Of a stretch of 64,000 nucleotides of DNA, positions 18,360 to 27,081 are shown one piece after another (the stretch's first letter is position 1; every line of letters begins with the position of its first letter). The stretch spans positions 114,718 to 178,717 of the forward strand of contig CACJYD010000002.1 in the NCBI GenBank assembly GCA_902597545.1, read 5' to 3'. Source of the stretch: an uncultured Bacteroidota bacterium. GTDB taxonomy: Bacteria > Bacteroidota > Bacteroidia > Flavobacteriales > Flavobacteriaceae. Both the position numbers and the translations under genes were made by a program. The notes beneath the pieces were generated by a model. The model had not been told where the DNA came from. It made no database searches and saw only the letters and a list, made by a program, of their open reading frames with translations.

Positions 18360-20905
18360 TATTTAATTTGGTTTATAGCTAATAATAAAGCTGCTAACCC
18401 TGTTGTGAAATTTAATATTTGGCTTGCAGCTAACGGGTTTTTAACAGGTTTTTTAGGAACAATTACTTCACATCCTGGTTCAGCTTTAGGATAAAAATTG
18501 AAAAATAAAAATTTCTTAGTTCTGGCTACATCACCATTAGCATAAACTACATAAGTCCCGCTTCTTTTAGCTTTTGTATCAAATCCACCTGCTGAATTTA
18601 TATAATATTTTAAACCTCTAGCTGCAATATGACGAACTGTTGTCGGATATAATAATTCTCCTCTCAATCTAACTGTCTCAAGCCTTTTTGGGATTACAAT
18701 AATATCTCCCTCTTCAACCAGTAAATCAGACTTTTTACCCGGGTTCTTTATAATATCTTCTAAATTGATTCCAATTGACTCTGACTTTGCTAGAGGAATA
18801 TCCGCTGACATAGCATTTCTCTTAACAATTTCAGTAATTCTCTCCTCTTTTACAGAACTAGAAAAGGTTCGGTTAGAGCTATTTTCATTATTAAGTTTTA
18901 AAATATCTTCATCTATACGATTTAACAATAACTTTTCAGATTCACTTAAAAGGTTTGTATTTTCTGATAACTTAATTTTTAACTTATTTAAATCATCAAT
19001 CTGCTTTTCAGTATCATTTTTATCTTCCACAAATTCTGTTTTTCTTATTATAGTAGCACCTTTCTGGTAAGCAAATTCTTTAAGACCTCCTGCTCTTTTC
19101 AACAGGTCAGAAATTCTCTCCTTTTTCGATGAAATCAGATACTTTCCAGGATAATTGACCTCACCCTCAATGTAAGCATATGTCATTTGTTCAATTGAAG
19201 GATCTTTTCGTACTATGACATTGTCAAAAGGCTTGAGTTTGATTGATTCATCCTCCAAATTACTTAGATTTATATTTATCAGTTCGGCATTTTTATCGAA
19301 ATCATTATTACCAGTTGATTTCAGTCTCGAAATCTCTATGTTATTAAGTGTAGCGCTTTTTCTTAATCCACCTGCTAATATTATTAGGTCATTTAAACTT
19401 AAATTAATTGAGTATGGAAAAATTCCAGGCATATTAACTTCACCTGATATTTCTAAATATTGATCTTCTCTTAAATCATTAATTGAGCTTATTAAAACTA
19501 CGTCATCTTGTTTTAAAGCTATTGGATTTTCAGATCCATTGACTTGACTTGTCAAATTAAAAGGTATTGTTGTAGTTGAATAATCAGAGTTGGTTCTGAT
19601 TATATATGCTCTTTGAAAATAAGTATCCGGTTTTAAGCCCTCCGCCTTTTCAATCAAATCCTTAACAGTGATTCCATCTTGAAAAGAAAAAACTCCAGGT
19701 TTGTAAACAGATCCCTTAATTAATAATCTGTTTTCATATTTCATAACAATTTGATCAACTTCTATAACATCACCATTTACTGGGGTGAAAAATTCAAATT
19801 GATCTGCGTTTACATCAACAATTTTTAATTTATCATTAAAAATTCTAGTAATTTTAACAGACTTAGTGTAAGCATTTTCCTTAAATCCTCCTGCATAATC
19901 TATAAGGTTTTTAAGTGACTCCCCCTCCTTTGATTCAAATCGACCTGGCGTTATAACATTACCTTTGATAGTAACTCTGTTCTTATAAGTTCCTACTAAA
20001 ATCAAGTCATTGTTTTCTAACCTTACGTTATTTGTCATATCCCCAGATGTTAAAAAGTCATATACGTCAACTGTAGAAATTAATTTATTATTTCTGTATA
20101 ATCTTATATTTCTCAGGCTAGCATTTTCTGTAATACCACCTGCAACATAAAGAGCATTATAAAGAGTATTAAAAGCACTAAAGTTATATGTACCTGGAAG
20201 TTGAACTTCACCAGCTATATTAATTCTTATAGCTCTTGGAATTCCAACCGAAATATTTATTGATGTTTTACCATTACTAATACCATTATAAACTCTCTTT
20301 AATCTATTTTTTAGACGAGTTTTGGCTTGGTCTAGATTTAATCCGGTAATATTAACTGGGCCGATATTCTCAAGCAGCGCATTACCTTCAGGGCTAATCT
20401 CAACTTGGTAATAAGCTTCAGACTCACCATAAATATCAATGAATAACTTATCTCCTGGACCTAAAACATAGTCAGGGGGTGTTGGTAGGTTTAAGTTTGA
20501 TTGAAAACTCAAGAAACTTGTTCCTCTAAATACATTATATCCAAATACATCGCTATCAATTTCCCTAAAAACCTCTATATCTTGTAACCACTGTTTCCTC
20601 AATCTTGTTTCTTCCAGAGGTGTAGTTGCTGTTTCAGCAATTCTATTAACATTTTTTGCCGATTTAAATCTTTTATCTAACTTCTCTATTTCTTCCAGAG
20701 TAAAACCTTGTGATTGTGCAATTTTTAAAATATCAAATTCATTATAACCTTGAGAACCAGCTCTTCTCAATAGTAAATCAATCTGAGGATCGGTTAATTC
20801 TCTTAAATTTAAACTTGATATATCTCTAAAATCTTGGGAATATATCGTTTGATTTGACACAAAAGTCAAAATCAAAGTGAATACAAATGCTAATTTTTTT
20901 AACAT
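18359..20905 (-). CDS. Wza-type polysaccharide export protein with repeated SLBB domains
   Basis: The 848-residue product has a signal peptide (MLKKLAFVFTLILTFVSNQTIYSQ). The polysaccharide export domain starts at PPDYVLGPGDKLFIDIYGE near residue 140. Six SLBB-like repeats follow, each marked by a G-x3-x-P-G/T turn (GEVQLPG, GNVITPG, GSVYKPG, GEVNMPG, GEVNYPG, GELLYPT). It ends with a short hydrophobic segment. It forms the outer-membrane exit for the polymer and heads the export operon. The frame continues to 20989, but the signal peptide begins at the ATG at 20905. Bacteroidota Wza proteins are commonly this long. Confidence 0.9.
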   Translation of the reverse strand: MLKKLAFVFTLILTFVSNQTIYSQDFRDISSLNLRELTDPQIDLLLRRAGSQGYNEFDILKIAQSQGFTLEEIEKLDKRFKSAKNVNRIAETATTPLEETRLRKQWLQDIEVFREIDSDVFGYNVFRGTSFLSFQSNLNLPTPPDYVLGPGDKLFIDIYGESEAYYQVEISPEGNALLENIGPVNITGLNLDQAKTRLKNRLKRVYNGISNGKTSINISVGIPRAIRINIAGEVQLPGTYNFSAFNTLYNALYVAGGITENASLRNIRLYRNNKLISTVDVYDFLTSGDMTNNVRLENNDLILVGTYKNRVTIKGNVITPGRFESKEGESLKNLIDYAGGFKENAYTKSVKITRIFNDKLKIVDVNADQFEFFTPVNGDVIEVDQIVMKYENRLLIKGSVYKPGVFSFQDGITVKDLIEKAEGLKPDTYFQRAYIIRTNSDYSTTTIPFNLTSQVNGSENPIALKQDDVVLISSINDLREDQYLEISGEVNMPGIFPYSINLSLNDLIILAGGLRKSATLNNIEISRLKSTGNNDFDKNAELININLSNLEDESIKLKPFDNVIVRKDPSIEQMTYAYIEGEVNYPGKYLISSKKERISDLLKRAGGLKEFAYQKGATIIRKTEFVEDKNDTEKQIDDLNKLKIKLSENTNLLSESEKLLLNRIDEDILKLNNENSSNRTFSSSVKEERITEIVKRNAMSADIPLAKSESIGINLEDIIKNPGKKSDLLVEEGDIIVIPKRLETVRLRGELLYPTTVRHIAARGLKYYINSAGGFDTKAKRSGTYVVYANGDVARTKKFLFFNFYPKAEPGCEVIVPKKPVKNPLAASQILNFTTGLAALLLAINQIK

Positions 20906-20927
20906 AACATCAATATTTGAGGGAAAG

Positions 20928-20935
20928 CGAAGATA
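20928..20935 (-). promoter_or_regulatory. -7-like promoter box (TATCTTCG) for the polysaccharide export operon
   Basis: On the minus strand TATCTTCG resembles the Bacteroidota TAnnTTTG element and lies 23 bases before the wza ATG at 20905. A TTG occurs about 24 bases further upstream. The longer-than-usual spacing and the C in place of the third T lower confidence. Confidence 0.35.
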
Positions 20936-21027
20936 ACTAAAATCTAATAAATTGATATTCAACTGAGATAATTTTAAAAAAAATCTCATTTGTTTTAGAA
21001 CAAATTCAATATTACATAAATTGCAGT

Positions 21028-21621
21028 ATGGTTAAGTATTTATTAGGTTTTATATTTTTATTTTCAACAACTCTTAATAGTCAAACAGAACTTAAATTTA
21101 ATTTAGCTTCGGCTCCGTTTTTAGTCCCCAACATTGGAATTGAAGTACAACTATCAGAAAGATTTGGATATCAACTAGATACTAGTGCATCTTTTTATGA
21201 TAATATAGAAGGATCTCCTTTTCATATGACACAAATTTTTAATGAGATTAGATTTTACCCAGAAAATAAAAAAAATAAAAGAAGTTTTTTCATTGGTGCT
21301 CATGTAGGCTACGGAATGTATAATTTGCGACTACCAAAATGGATCACAACAATTGTTGATACTGAGTATAAGGAAGAGGGAAGCTATCAATATGGAAGAA
21401 ATGCATATTATGGTATAACGATTGGAAAAAAAATACCATTAAAAAATGAAAAATTTAATCTTGAAATTTTTGTTGGTGGAGGATCTTCTCAATCAAACTA
21501 CAAATACTACAATAAGGATGAGCAAAGAATATTTGCTATTACTAACTACAAAAGAAAGTTTAATAAAAGTGGAGAAGAATTACCTTACAGAGGAGGCTTG
21601 ATGTTAACTTATAAACTCTAA
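21028..21621 (+). CDS. DUF3575-like outer-membrane beta-barrel protein
   Basis: The 197-residue protein has a signal peptide (ending LNSQ) and alternating beta strands. The segments NLASAPFLVPNIGIEVQLSERFGYQLD, FNEIRFYPE and FFIGAHVGYGMYNL match the layout of DUF3575 proteins, small Bacteroidota outer-membrane barrels of unclear function. The last residues form a terminal strand (GGLMLTYKL). It is the first gene of the plus-strand operon that continues with nucleotide-sugar genes, so a role in polysaccharide export or attachment is possible. Nothing in the sequence proves it. Confidence 0.65.
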   Translation: MVKYLLGFIFLFSTTLNSQTELKFNLASAPFLVPNIGIEVQLSERFGYQLDTSASFYDNIEGSPFHMTQIFNEIRFYPENKKNKRSFFIGAHVGYGMYNLRLPKWITTIVDTEYKEEGSYQYGRNAYYGITIGKKIPLKNEKFNLEIFVGGGSSQSNYKYYNKDEQRIFAITNYKRKFNKSGEELPYRGGLMLTYKL

Positions 21622-21628
21622 AATTATT

Positions 21629-22876
21629 TTGAAAAAAATTACGATAATAGGTCTTGGATACGTTGGACTCCCTTTAGCAATTGAATTTGGTAAAAAATTC
21701 AATGTATTAGGGTTTGATATATCTAAATCCCGAATTTTTGAACTCAAAAAAGGTATTGATTCAAATGGTGAATTTACAGAAAATGAAATTTTGCATAATA
21801 AAATACAATTTACACACACGGAGAAAGATGTTGGAAATAGTGATTTTTATATAATCACAGTACCAACTCCTTTAAAAAAAAATAATGAACCTGATTTAAG
21901 ACCTTTAAAAAGTGCTTCTCAAATTGTTGGAAAAAAAATAAAAAAAGGTGATATAGTTATATATGAATCAACAGTATATCCTGGATGTACTGAAGAAGAT
22001 TGTGTTCCTATATTAGAAAAAACATCTGGTTTAGTATATAATGTTGATTTCTTCTGTGGTTACTCACCTGAAAGGATTAATCCTGGTGATAAAAAAAGAA
22101 AATTATCAAATATCAAAAAAGTTGTTAGCGGAAGTAACTCAAAAGTTTCAAAAATTGTAAATAATTTATATTCAAAAATTATAATTGCAGGGACCTATAT
22201 TGCTCCATCAATAAAGGTAGCAGAGGCATCAAAAATTATTGAGAATGTTCAAAGAGATGTAAATATCTCTTTAATGAATGAATTTGCTATAATTTTTGAA
22301 AAATTAGATTTAGATACAAAAGAAGTATTAGATGCTGCGTCAACAAAATGGAATTTTTTAAATTTTAAACCTGGATTAGTTGGTGGGCACTGTATAGGCG
22401 TAGACCCTTACTATTTAGCATATAAATCCGAAAAAAGTGGATATACACCAAAGGTTCTTCTCAATGGTAGAAAAGTAAATAATAACATTAGTAAAAAAAT
22501 ATTTAAATCTATTCAAAATCAATGTATTAATTCAGATATTGATTTAAAAAAATGTAAAATTTTAATTCTTGGGATAACATTCAAAGAAAATTGCTCAGAC
22601 ATAAGAAATTCAAGAGTCATCAAATTATATAATCACTTTAAAAAATTAAATAATAATATTGATGTTTATGACCCTTATGCAGATAAAAATGAAGTATATC
22701 GATTTTCAAGTATAAAACTCATTGATAAAATCATTAAAAAATATGAAGTTGTAATTTTAGCAGTAGCACATGATCAATTTTTAGAAATTGATTATAAAAA
22801 TATTTTAAATGCAAATTATGTTTTATATGATGTAAAATCTATTTTGCCAAAAAAATTAATTACTTTAAGATTATAA
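21629..22876 (+). CDS. UDP-N-acetylhexosamine 6-dehydrogenase (WbpO/TviB type)
   Basis: The 415-residue NAD-dependent four-electron dehydrogenase has IGLGYVGLPLA at the start, the ESTVYPGCTEE segment, GYSPERINPGDKKR, and the catalytic cysteine in GGHCIGVDPYYL (Cys255). The C-terminal UDP-binding domain is present (LGITFKENCSDIRNSR). PERINPGD and GVDPYYL point to the TviB/WbpO/CapL group that oxidises UDP-GalNAc or UDP-GlcNAc to uronic acids, rather than UDP-glucose dehydrogenase. It begins with TTG. The next gene starts on the base after its stop, giving one transcription unit with rmlACDB. Confidence 0.87.
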   Translation: MKKITIIGLGYVGLPLAIEFGKKFNVLGFDISKSRIFELKKGIDSNGEFTENEILHNKIQFTHTEKDVGNSDFYIITVPTPLKKNNEPDLRPLKSASQIVGKKIKKGDIVIYESTVYPGCTEEDCVPILEKTSGLVYNVDFFCGYSPERINPGDKKRKLSNIKKVVSGSNSKVSKIVNNLYSKIIIAGTYIAPSIKVAEASKIIENVQRDVNISLMNEFAIIFEKLDLDTKEVLDAASTKWNFLNFKPGLVGGHCIGVDPYYLAYKSEKSGYTPKVLLNGRKVNNNISKKIFKSIQNQCINSDIDLKKCKILILGITFKENCSDIRNSRVIKLYNHFKKLNNNIDVYDPYADKNEVYRFSSIKLIDKIIKKYEVVILAVAHDQFLEIDYKNILNANYVLYDVKSILPKKLITLRL

Positions 22877-23755
22877 ATGAAAGGAATTATTTTAGCAGGT
22901 GGAAGTGGTACACGACTTTACCCATTAACAATTGGTCAATCAAAGCAGTTATTAGCAATCCATGATAAACCAATGATTTATTACCCTTTATCTGTTCTAA
23001 TGCTGGCAGGTATCAGGGACATACTTATAATTTCTACCCCTAAAGACTTACCAAATTTTAAAAGATTGCTCTCTGATGGATCCCATTTAGGAATGAATTT
23101 TTCGTATGAAGAACAAAATCAACCTAACGGAATAGCAGAAGCTTTTATTATAGGTGAAAAGTTCATAGGAAAAGATTCTGTTTGTTTAATCCTTGGAGAT
23201 AATATATTTTATGGAAGTGGTTTTACTAAAATTCTTAAAAAATCAGTTTATGATGTTGAAAAAAATAAAATAGCAAAAGTTTTTGGATACTATGTTAATA
23301 ATCCATCGAGATATGGAGTTGTCGAAAACGATAAAAATGGTAATGTTATAAGCCTAGAAGAAAAGCCAAAAAATCCCAAAAGTAATTATGCAGTTGTGGG
23401 GTTATACTTTTACCCAAATAATGTAATTAAAACTGCAAAAAATGTAAAACCAAGCAAGAGAGGAGAACTTGAAATTACATCAATTAATAATTCATTTCTT
23501 AAAAATAAAAGTTTAATTGTAGAGCTGTTTGATAAAAATTTTACTTGGCTTGATTCAGGTACTCACGAATCAATGCTTGAAGCTTCAAATTATATTCATA
23601 CAATTGAAAAAAGAACTGGATTAAAGATTGCCTGCATTGAAGAAATAGCTTACAAACTTGGATATATAAATAAGAATAAACTACTTCAAATTATAGATTA
23701 TATTGGAGATAATCAATACGGGGATTATCTTAAAAAAATGAAAGATGGAATTTGA
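22877..23755 (+). CDS. rmlA: Glucose-1-phosphate thymidylyltransferase
   Basis: RmlA makes dTDP-glucose from glucose-1-phosphate and dTTP, the first step to dTDP-L-rhamnose. The 292-residue product shows the nucleotide-binding GGSGTRLYPLT at the N-terminus, SKQLLAIHDKPMIYYPL, LGDNIFYG and EEKPKNPKSNYAVVGLYFY, all typical of the short RmlA type. Length is normal. It follows the UDP-HexNAc dehydrogenase with no gap and overlaps rmlC by 11 bases. Confidence 0.96.
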   Translation: MKGIILAGGSGTRLYPLTIGQSKQLLAIHDKPMIYYPLSVLMLAGIRDILIISTPKDLPNFKRLLSDGSHLGMNFSYEEQNQPNGIAEAFIIGEKFIGKDSVCLILGDNIFYGSGFTKILKKSVYDVEKNKIAKVFGYYVNNPSRYGVVENDKNGNVISLEEKPKNPKSNYAVVGLYFYPNNVIKTAKNVKPSKRGELEITSINNSFLKNKSLIVELFDKNFTWLDSGTHESMLEASNYIHTIEKRTGLKIACIEEIAYKLGYINKNKLLQIIDYIGDNQYGDYLKKMKDGI

Positions 23756-24299
23756 GAAACTCAAAATAGAAGGATTGGTTTTATGTAAACCAAAAATCTT
23801 TGAGGATAAAAGGGGATTTTTTGCTGAAACTTTTAGAAAAGATCTATTAGAAGATTTTATTTCTGAAAAATTAGATTTTTGTCAAAATAACACCTCTAGC
23901 TCTAGTTTTGGAGTTTTAAGAGGGTTACACTTTCAAACTAAACCAAAAGCTCAAACAAAATTAGTCTCAGTCTCAAGTGGAGAAATTTTAGATGTTGCTT
24001 TGGATTTAAGAAAAGATTCTCCATCATTTGGAAAACACTACTCGATAATATTAAATGATATTAATAATTTTCAATTATTAATTCCAAAGGGTTTTGCTCA
24101 TGGATTTATATCTCTCAGTGAGGTTGTCAAAGTTAATTATCAAGTAGATAATTATTACAGCTCAGAAAATGAATTTGGTATAAATCCTTTTGATAATGAT
24201 TTAAAAATAAATTGGATTCTTAAAAAAGATCAAATAATCATTAGCGATAGGGACAAGAACCATAAAAATCTTTCAGCATCACCTGAATATAAATTTTAA
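23745..24299 (+). CDS. rmlC: dTDP-4-dehydrorhamnose 3,5-epimerase
   Basis: The 184-residue cupin epimerises C3 and C5 of dTDP-4-keto-6-deoxyglucose. Visible motifs are FEDKRGFFAETFR, QNNTSSSSFGVLRGLHFQ with the catalytic histidine, ALDLRKDSPSFGKH, and PKGFAHGFISLSE. The start overlaps the end of rmlA by 11 bases, and rmlD begins 1 base after its stop. Confidence 0.95.
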   Translation: MEFEKLKIEGLVLCKPKIFEDKRGFFAETFRKDLLEDFISEKLDFCQNNTSSSSFGVLRGLHFQTKPKAQTKLVSVSSGEILDVALDLRKDSPSFGKHYSIILNDINNFQLLIPKGFAHGFISLSEVVKVNYQVDNYYSSENEFGINPFDNDLKINWILKKDQIIISDRDKNHKNLSASPEYKF

Positions 24300-24300
24300 A

Positions 24301-25152
24301 ATGAGAATTTTAGTTACAGGATCTAGTGGACAATTGGGGCAACAATTTAAAAATAATGTGTCTAAATCAGATCATGAATTTTATTTTACTGCTGAGGACG
24401 AGCTTGATATTACTAAAAAAAAAGAAATATTAGATTATATAATTATTTATAAAATTGAAATTATAATAAATTGTGCCGCTTACACAAATGTTAATAATGC
24501 AGAAACAAATAAAAAACAAGCAATTAAAGTTAATTTAGATGCAGTTAGAAATCTAGTTGAAGTATGTGAGGAGAAAAAAATAAAAATGATACATTTTTCA
24601 ACAGATTATGTTTACAGTTCAGACAACTTAAGTCCAATCGATGAAGAATCAAATATAAATCCTATTAACTATTACGGAATTTCAAAAAGAGAGGGTGAAA
24701 AAATTATTGAAAAATCATCATCTGATTCAATTATTATAAGAACATCATGGCTCTATTCAATGTATGGAAATAACTTTGTAAAGACAATGATTGAAAAAGG
24801 AGAAAATCAAGAGAAAATTTATGTAATAAATGATCAATTTGGTTGTCCAACTTACTCAAAAGATTTAGTTGAATGTACTTTGAATATTATTGTCTCGAAC
24901 AAATTAAATAATTACAAGGTTTACAACTTCTCGAATGAAGGTTATACAAATTGGTATGACTTTACAAAAAAAATATTTGAATTAAAAAAAATTAATTGTC
25001 CGATTATAGCAGTAAGCTCTGACAAATACAAGAGTGTTGCAAAAAGACCTAAATATTGTATTACAGATAAATCAAGAATAAAGGATATCTTTAATATTAC
25101 TATTAGAAAATGGGATGAAGCATTAGAAGAATTTCTTATAAATTATAAATGA
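24301..25152 (+). CDS. rmlD: dTDP-4-dehydrorhamnose reductase
   Basis: The 283-residue SDR carries out the final reduction to dTDP-L-rhamnose. It has ILVTGSSGQLGQQ at the N-terminus, HFSTDYVY, NYYGISKREGE with the Tyr-x3-Lys pair, and RTSWLYSMYGNNFV, all characteristic of RmlD. It overlaps rmlB by 4 bases (ATGA). Confidence 0.95.
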   Translation: MRILVTGSSGQLGQQFKNNVSKSDHEFYFTAEDELDITKKKEILDYIIIYKIEIIINCAAYTNVNNAETNKKQAIKVNLDAVRNLVEVCEEKKIKMIHFSTDYVYSSDNLSPIDEESNINPINYYGISKREGEKIIEKSSSDSIIIRTSWLYSMYGNNFVKTMIEKGENQEKIYVINDQFGCPTYSKDLVECTLNIIVSNKLNNYKVYNFSNEGYTNWYDFTKKIFELKKINCPIIAVSSDKYKSVAKRPKYCITDKSRIKDIFNITIRKWDEALEEFLINYK

Positions 25153-26135
25153 AAAATATCTTAATTACTGGGGGAGCTGGATTTATTGGATCGCATGTTG
25201 TAAAAAGGTTCGTAAATAAATATCCAAATTATAATATTTATAATGTTGATAATTTAACATATGCTGGGAACCTTAGTAATTTGAAGGATTTAGAAGACAA
25301 AAAAAATTATTTTTTTTTCAAAATTGATATCAAAAATCACAATGAAATTTTAAAACTATTTATTGATAAAAAGATAACTGATGTTATACATTTAGCAGCA
25401 GAATCACACGTAGATAAATCTATTGAAAACTCATTTGAATTTGCTGAGACAAATGTTTTAGGAACATTATCACTGCTTGAGGCTTCTAAAATTTCATGGG
25501 ACTTATCTTCAAAAAATAATGTTTTTTATCACATATCAACTGATGAAGTTTATGGATCACTTGGATTAGAAGGTTCCTTTAACGAATATTCAAAATATGA
25601 CCCGAATTCTCCGTATTCAGCTTCAAAAGCTTCGTCTGACCATTTTGTAAGAGCCTACTACAAAACTTATGGCCTCCCAATATTAATATCAAATTGTTCA
25701 AATAATTATGGTCCAAACCAGCATGCTGAAAAATTGATTCCTAATATTATAAACTCCCTTTTAATGCAAATAAAAATTCCTATTTATGGAGATGGAAAAA
25801 ATATAAGAGATTGGCTCTATGTTGATGATCACTGTGATGCAATTGAACTGATCTTCAACAACGGTAATTGTGGCGAAACATATAATATTGGAGGTAATTA
25901 TGAAATTTCTAACATCGATTTAGCTAATACAATTATTAAAATTTTTGATGAAATAAAATTAAATAACTCAGGTACATCCAATAAATTGATCGAATTTGTT
26001 AGTGATAGACCAGGTCATGATTTTAGATATGCAATAGATTTTTCAAAAATTAAAAAACAGTTAGGCTGGACTCCAAAGACTAACTTTGATAAAGGGATTA
26101 GAGAGACAATTAATTGGTATATATCTAAAAAATAG
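25149..26135 (+). CDS. rmlB: dTDP-glucose 4,6-dehydratase
   Basis: The 328-residue extended SDR turns dTDP-glucose into the 4-keto-6-deoxy sugar. It has ITGGAGFIGSHVV, VDNLTYAGNLSNL, HLAAESHVDKSI, STDEVYGSLG, PYSASKASSDHFVRAY and NCSNNYGPNQ, all diagnostic of RmlB. It is last in the order rmlA-rmlC-rmlD-rmlB. Its 3' end overlaps the convergent metF gene by 11 bases, leaving no room for a separate terminator. Confidence 0.96.
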   Translation: MKNILITGGAGFIGSHVVKRFVNKYPNYNIYNVDNLTYAGNLSNLKDLEDKKNYFFFKIDIKNHNEILKLFIDKKITDVIHLAAESHVDKSIENSFEFAETNVLGTLSLLEASKISWDLSSKNNVFYHISTDEVYGSLGLEGSFNEYSKYDPNSPYSASKASSDHFVRAYYKTYGLPILISNCSNNYGPNQHAEKLIPNIINSLLMQIKIPIYGDGKNIRDWLYVDDHCDAIELIFNNGNCGETYNIGGNYEISNIDLANTIIKIFDEIKLNNSGTSNKLIEFVSDRPGHDFRYAIDFSKIKKQLGWTPKTNFDKGIRETINWYISKK

Positions 26136-27078
26136 CCTCTGCAACCTTTTTAATATTTGAAGATCTTCCCATTGAATAGTAATGTAAAAATGGTACTCCA
26201 GCATCCATTAATTCTTTACTTTGCTGAATACACCATTCAATTCCAACTAGTCTTGCCTCAGAGTTGTCTTTACATTTGATGAGCGCTTTTATTAAATCCT
26301 CGGGAAGATCGCAATGAAATCTGTGGGGGATCAGATTAATTTGCTTAAGTGTTGAAATAGGTTTTAAACCTGGTATAATAGGAACATTTATACCTTTTTT
26401 TTGACATAGATCTTTAAATTCAAAAAACTTAGAGTTATCAAAAAACATTTGTGTTATTATATAATCTGCTCCTAGTTTAATCTTTTCCTTCAAAAAATGT
26501 AAATCGCTTTTTAAGCTAGGAGCTTCCATGTGTTTTTCAGGATATCCAGCAACACCTACACAAAAATTAGTTTTATTGGAAATTTCAGGCTCGTTTAAAT
26601 AAACTCCATTATTCAAATTTGTAATTTGATCAACCAACTCACTTGCATATTTGTGACCATCTTCTTCAGGAGTAAAATAAGTCTCAGTTTTAATTGCATC
26701 TCCTCTGAGTGCCACGACGTTATCAATTCCTAAAAAATCTAGATCAATTAAAAGATTTTCTGTGTCCTCTTTATTAAAACCACCACATAAAATATGTGGA
26801 ACTGCATCAACATCATATTTATTCTGAAGAGCAGCACATATACCAACAGTACCAGGTCTTTTTTTAACAATTTTCTTTTCTAATAACCCATTTTCCTTTT
26901 CATTTAGAACAACTTCTTCTCTATGATATGTTACATCAATGAAAGGAGGATTAAATTCCATTAGAGGATCAATATTTTCATAAATAGATTGAATACTATG
27001 ACCTTTAACAGGTGGAAGTATTTCAAAAGTAAATCTTGTTTTTCCTTTAGATTGTTTGATGTGTTCAGTTATTTTCAT
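26125..27078 (-). CDS. metF: 5,10-methylenetetrahydrofolate reductase
   Basis: The 317-residue flavoprotein reduces methylene-THF to methyl-THF, the methyl donor for MetH. The FTFEILPP active-site glutamate segment at the N-terminus, VALRGD and ADYIITQMFFD near residue 210 match MetF. It starts 3 bases after the metH C-terminal gene stop and is last in the metH-metH-metF operon, under the SAM-II riboswitch upstream. Confidence 0.95.
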   Translation of the reverse strand: MKITEHIKQSKGKTRFTFEILPPVKGHSIQSIYENIDPLMEFNPPFIDVTYHREEVVLNEKENGLLEKKIVKKRPGTVGICAALQNKYDVDAVPHILCGGFNKEDTENLLIDLDFLGIDNVVALRGDAIKTETYFTPEEDGHKYASELVDQITNLNNGVYLNEPEISNKTNFCVGVAGYPEKHMEAPSLKSDLHFLKEKIKLGADYIITQMFFDNSKFFEFKDLCQKKGINVPIIPGLKPISTLKQINLIPHRFHCDLPEDLIKALIKCKDNSEARLVGIEWCIQQSKELMDAGVPFLHYYSMGRSSNIKKVAEAIF

Positions 27079-27081
27079 AAT

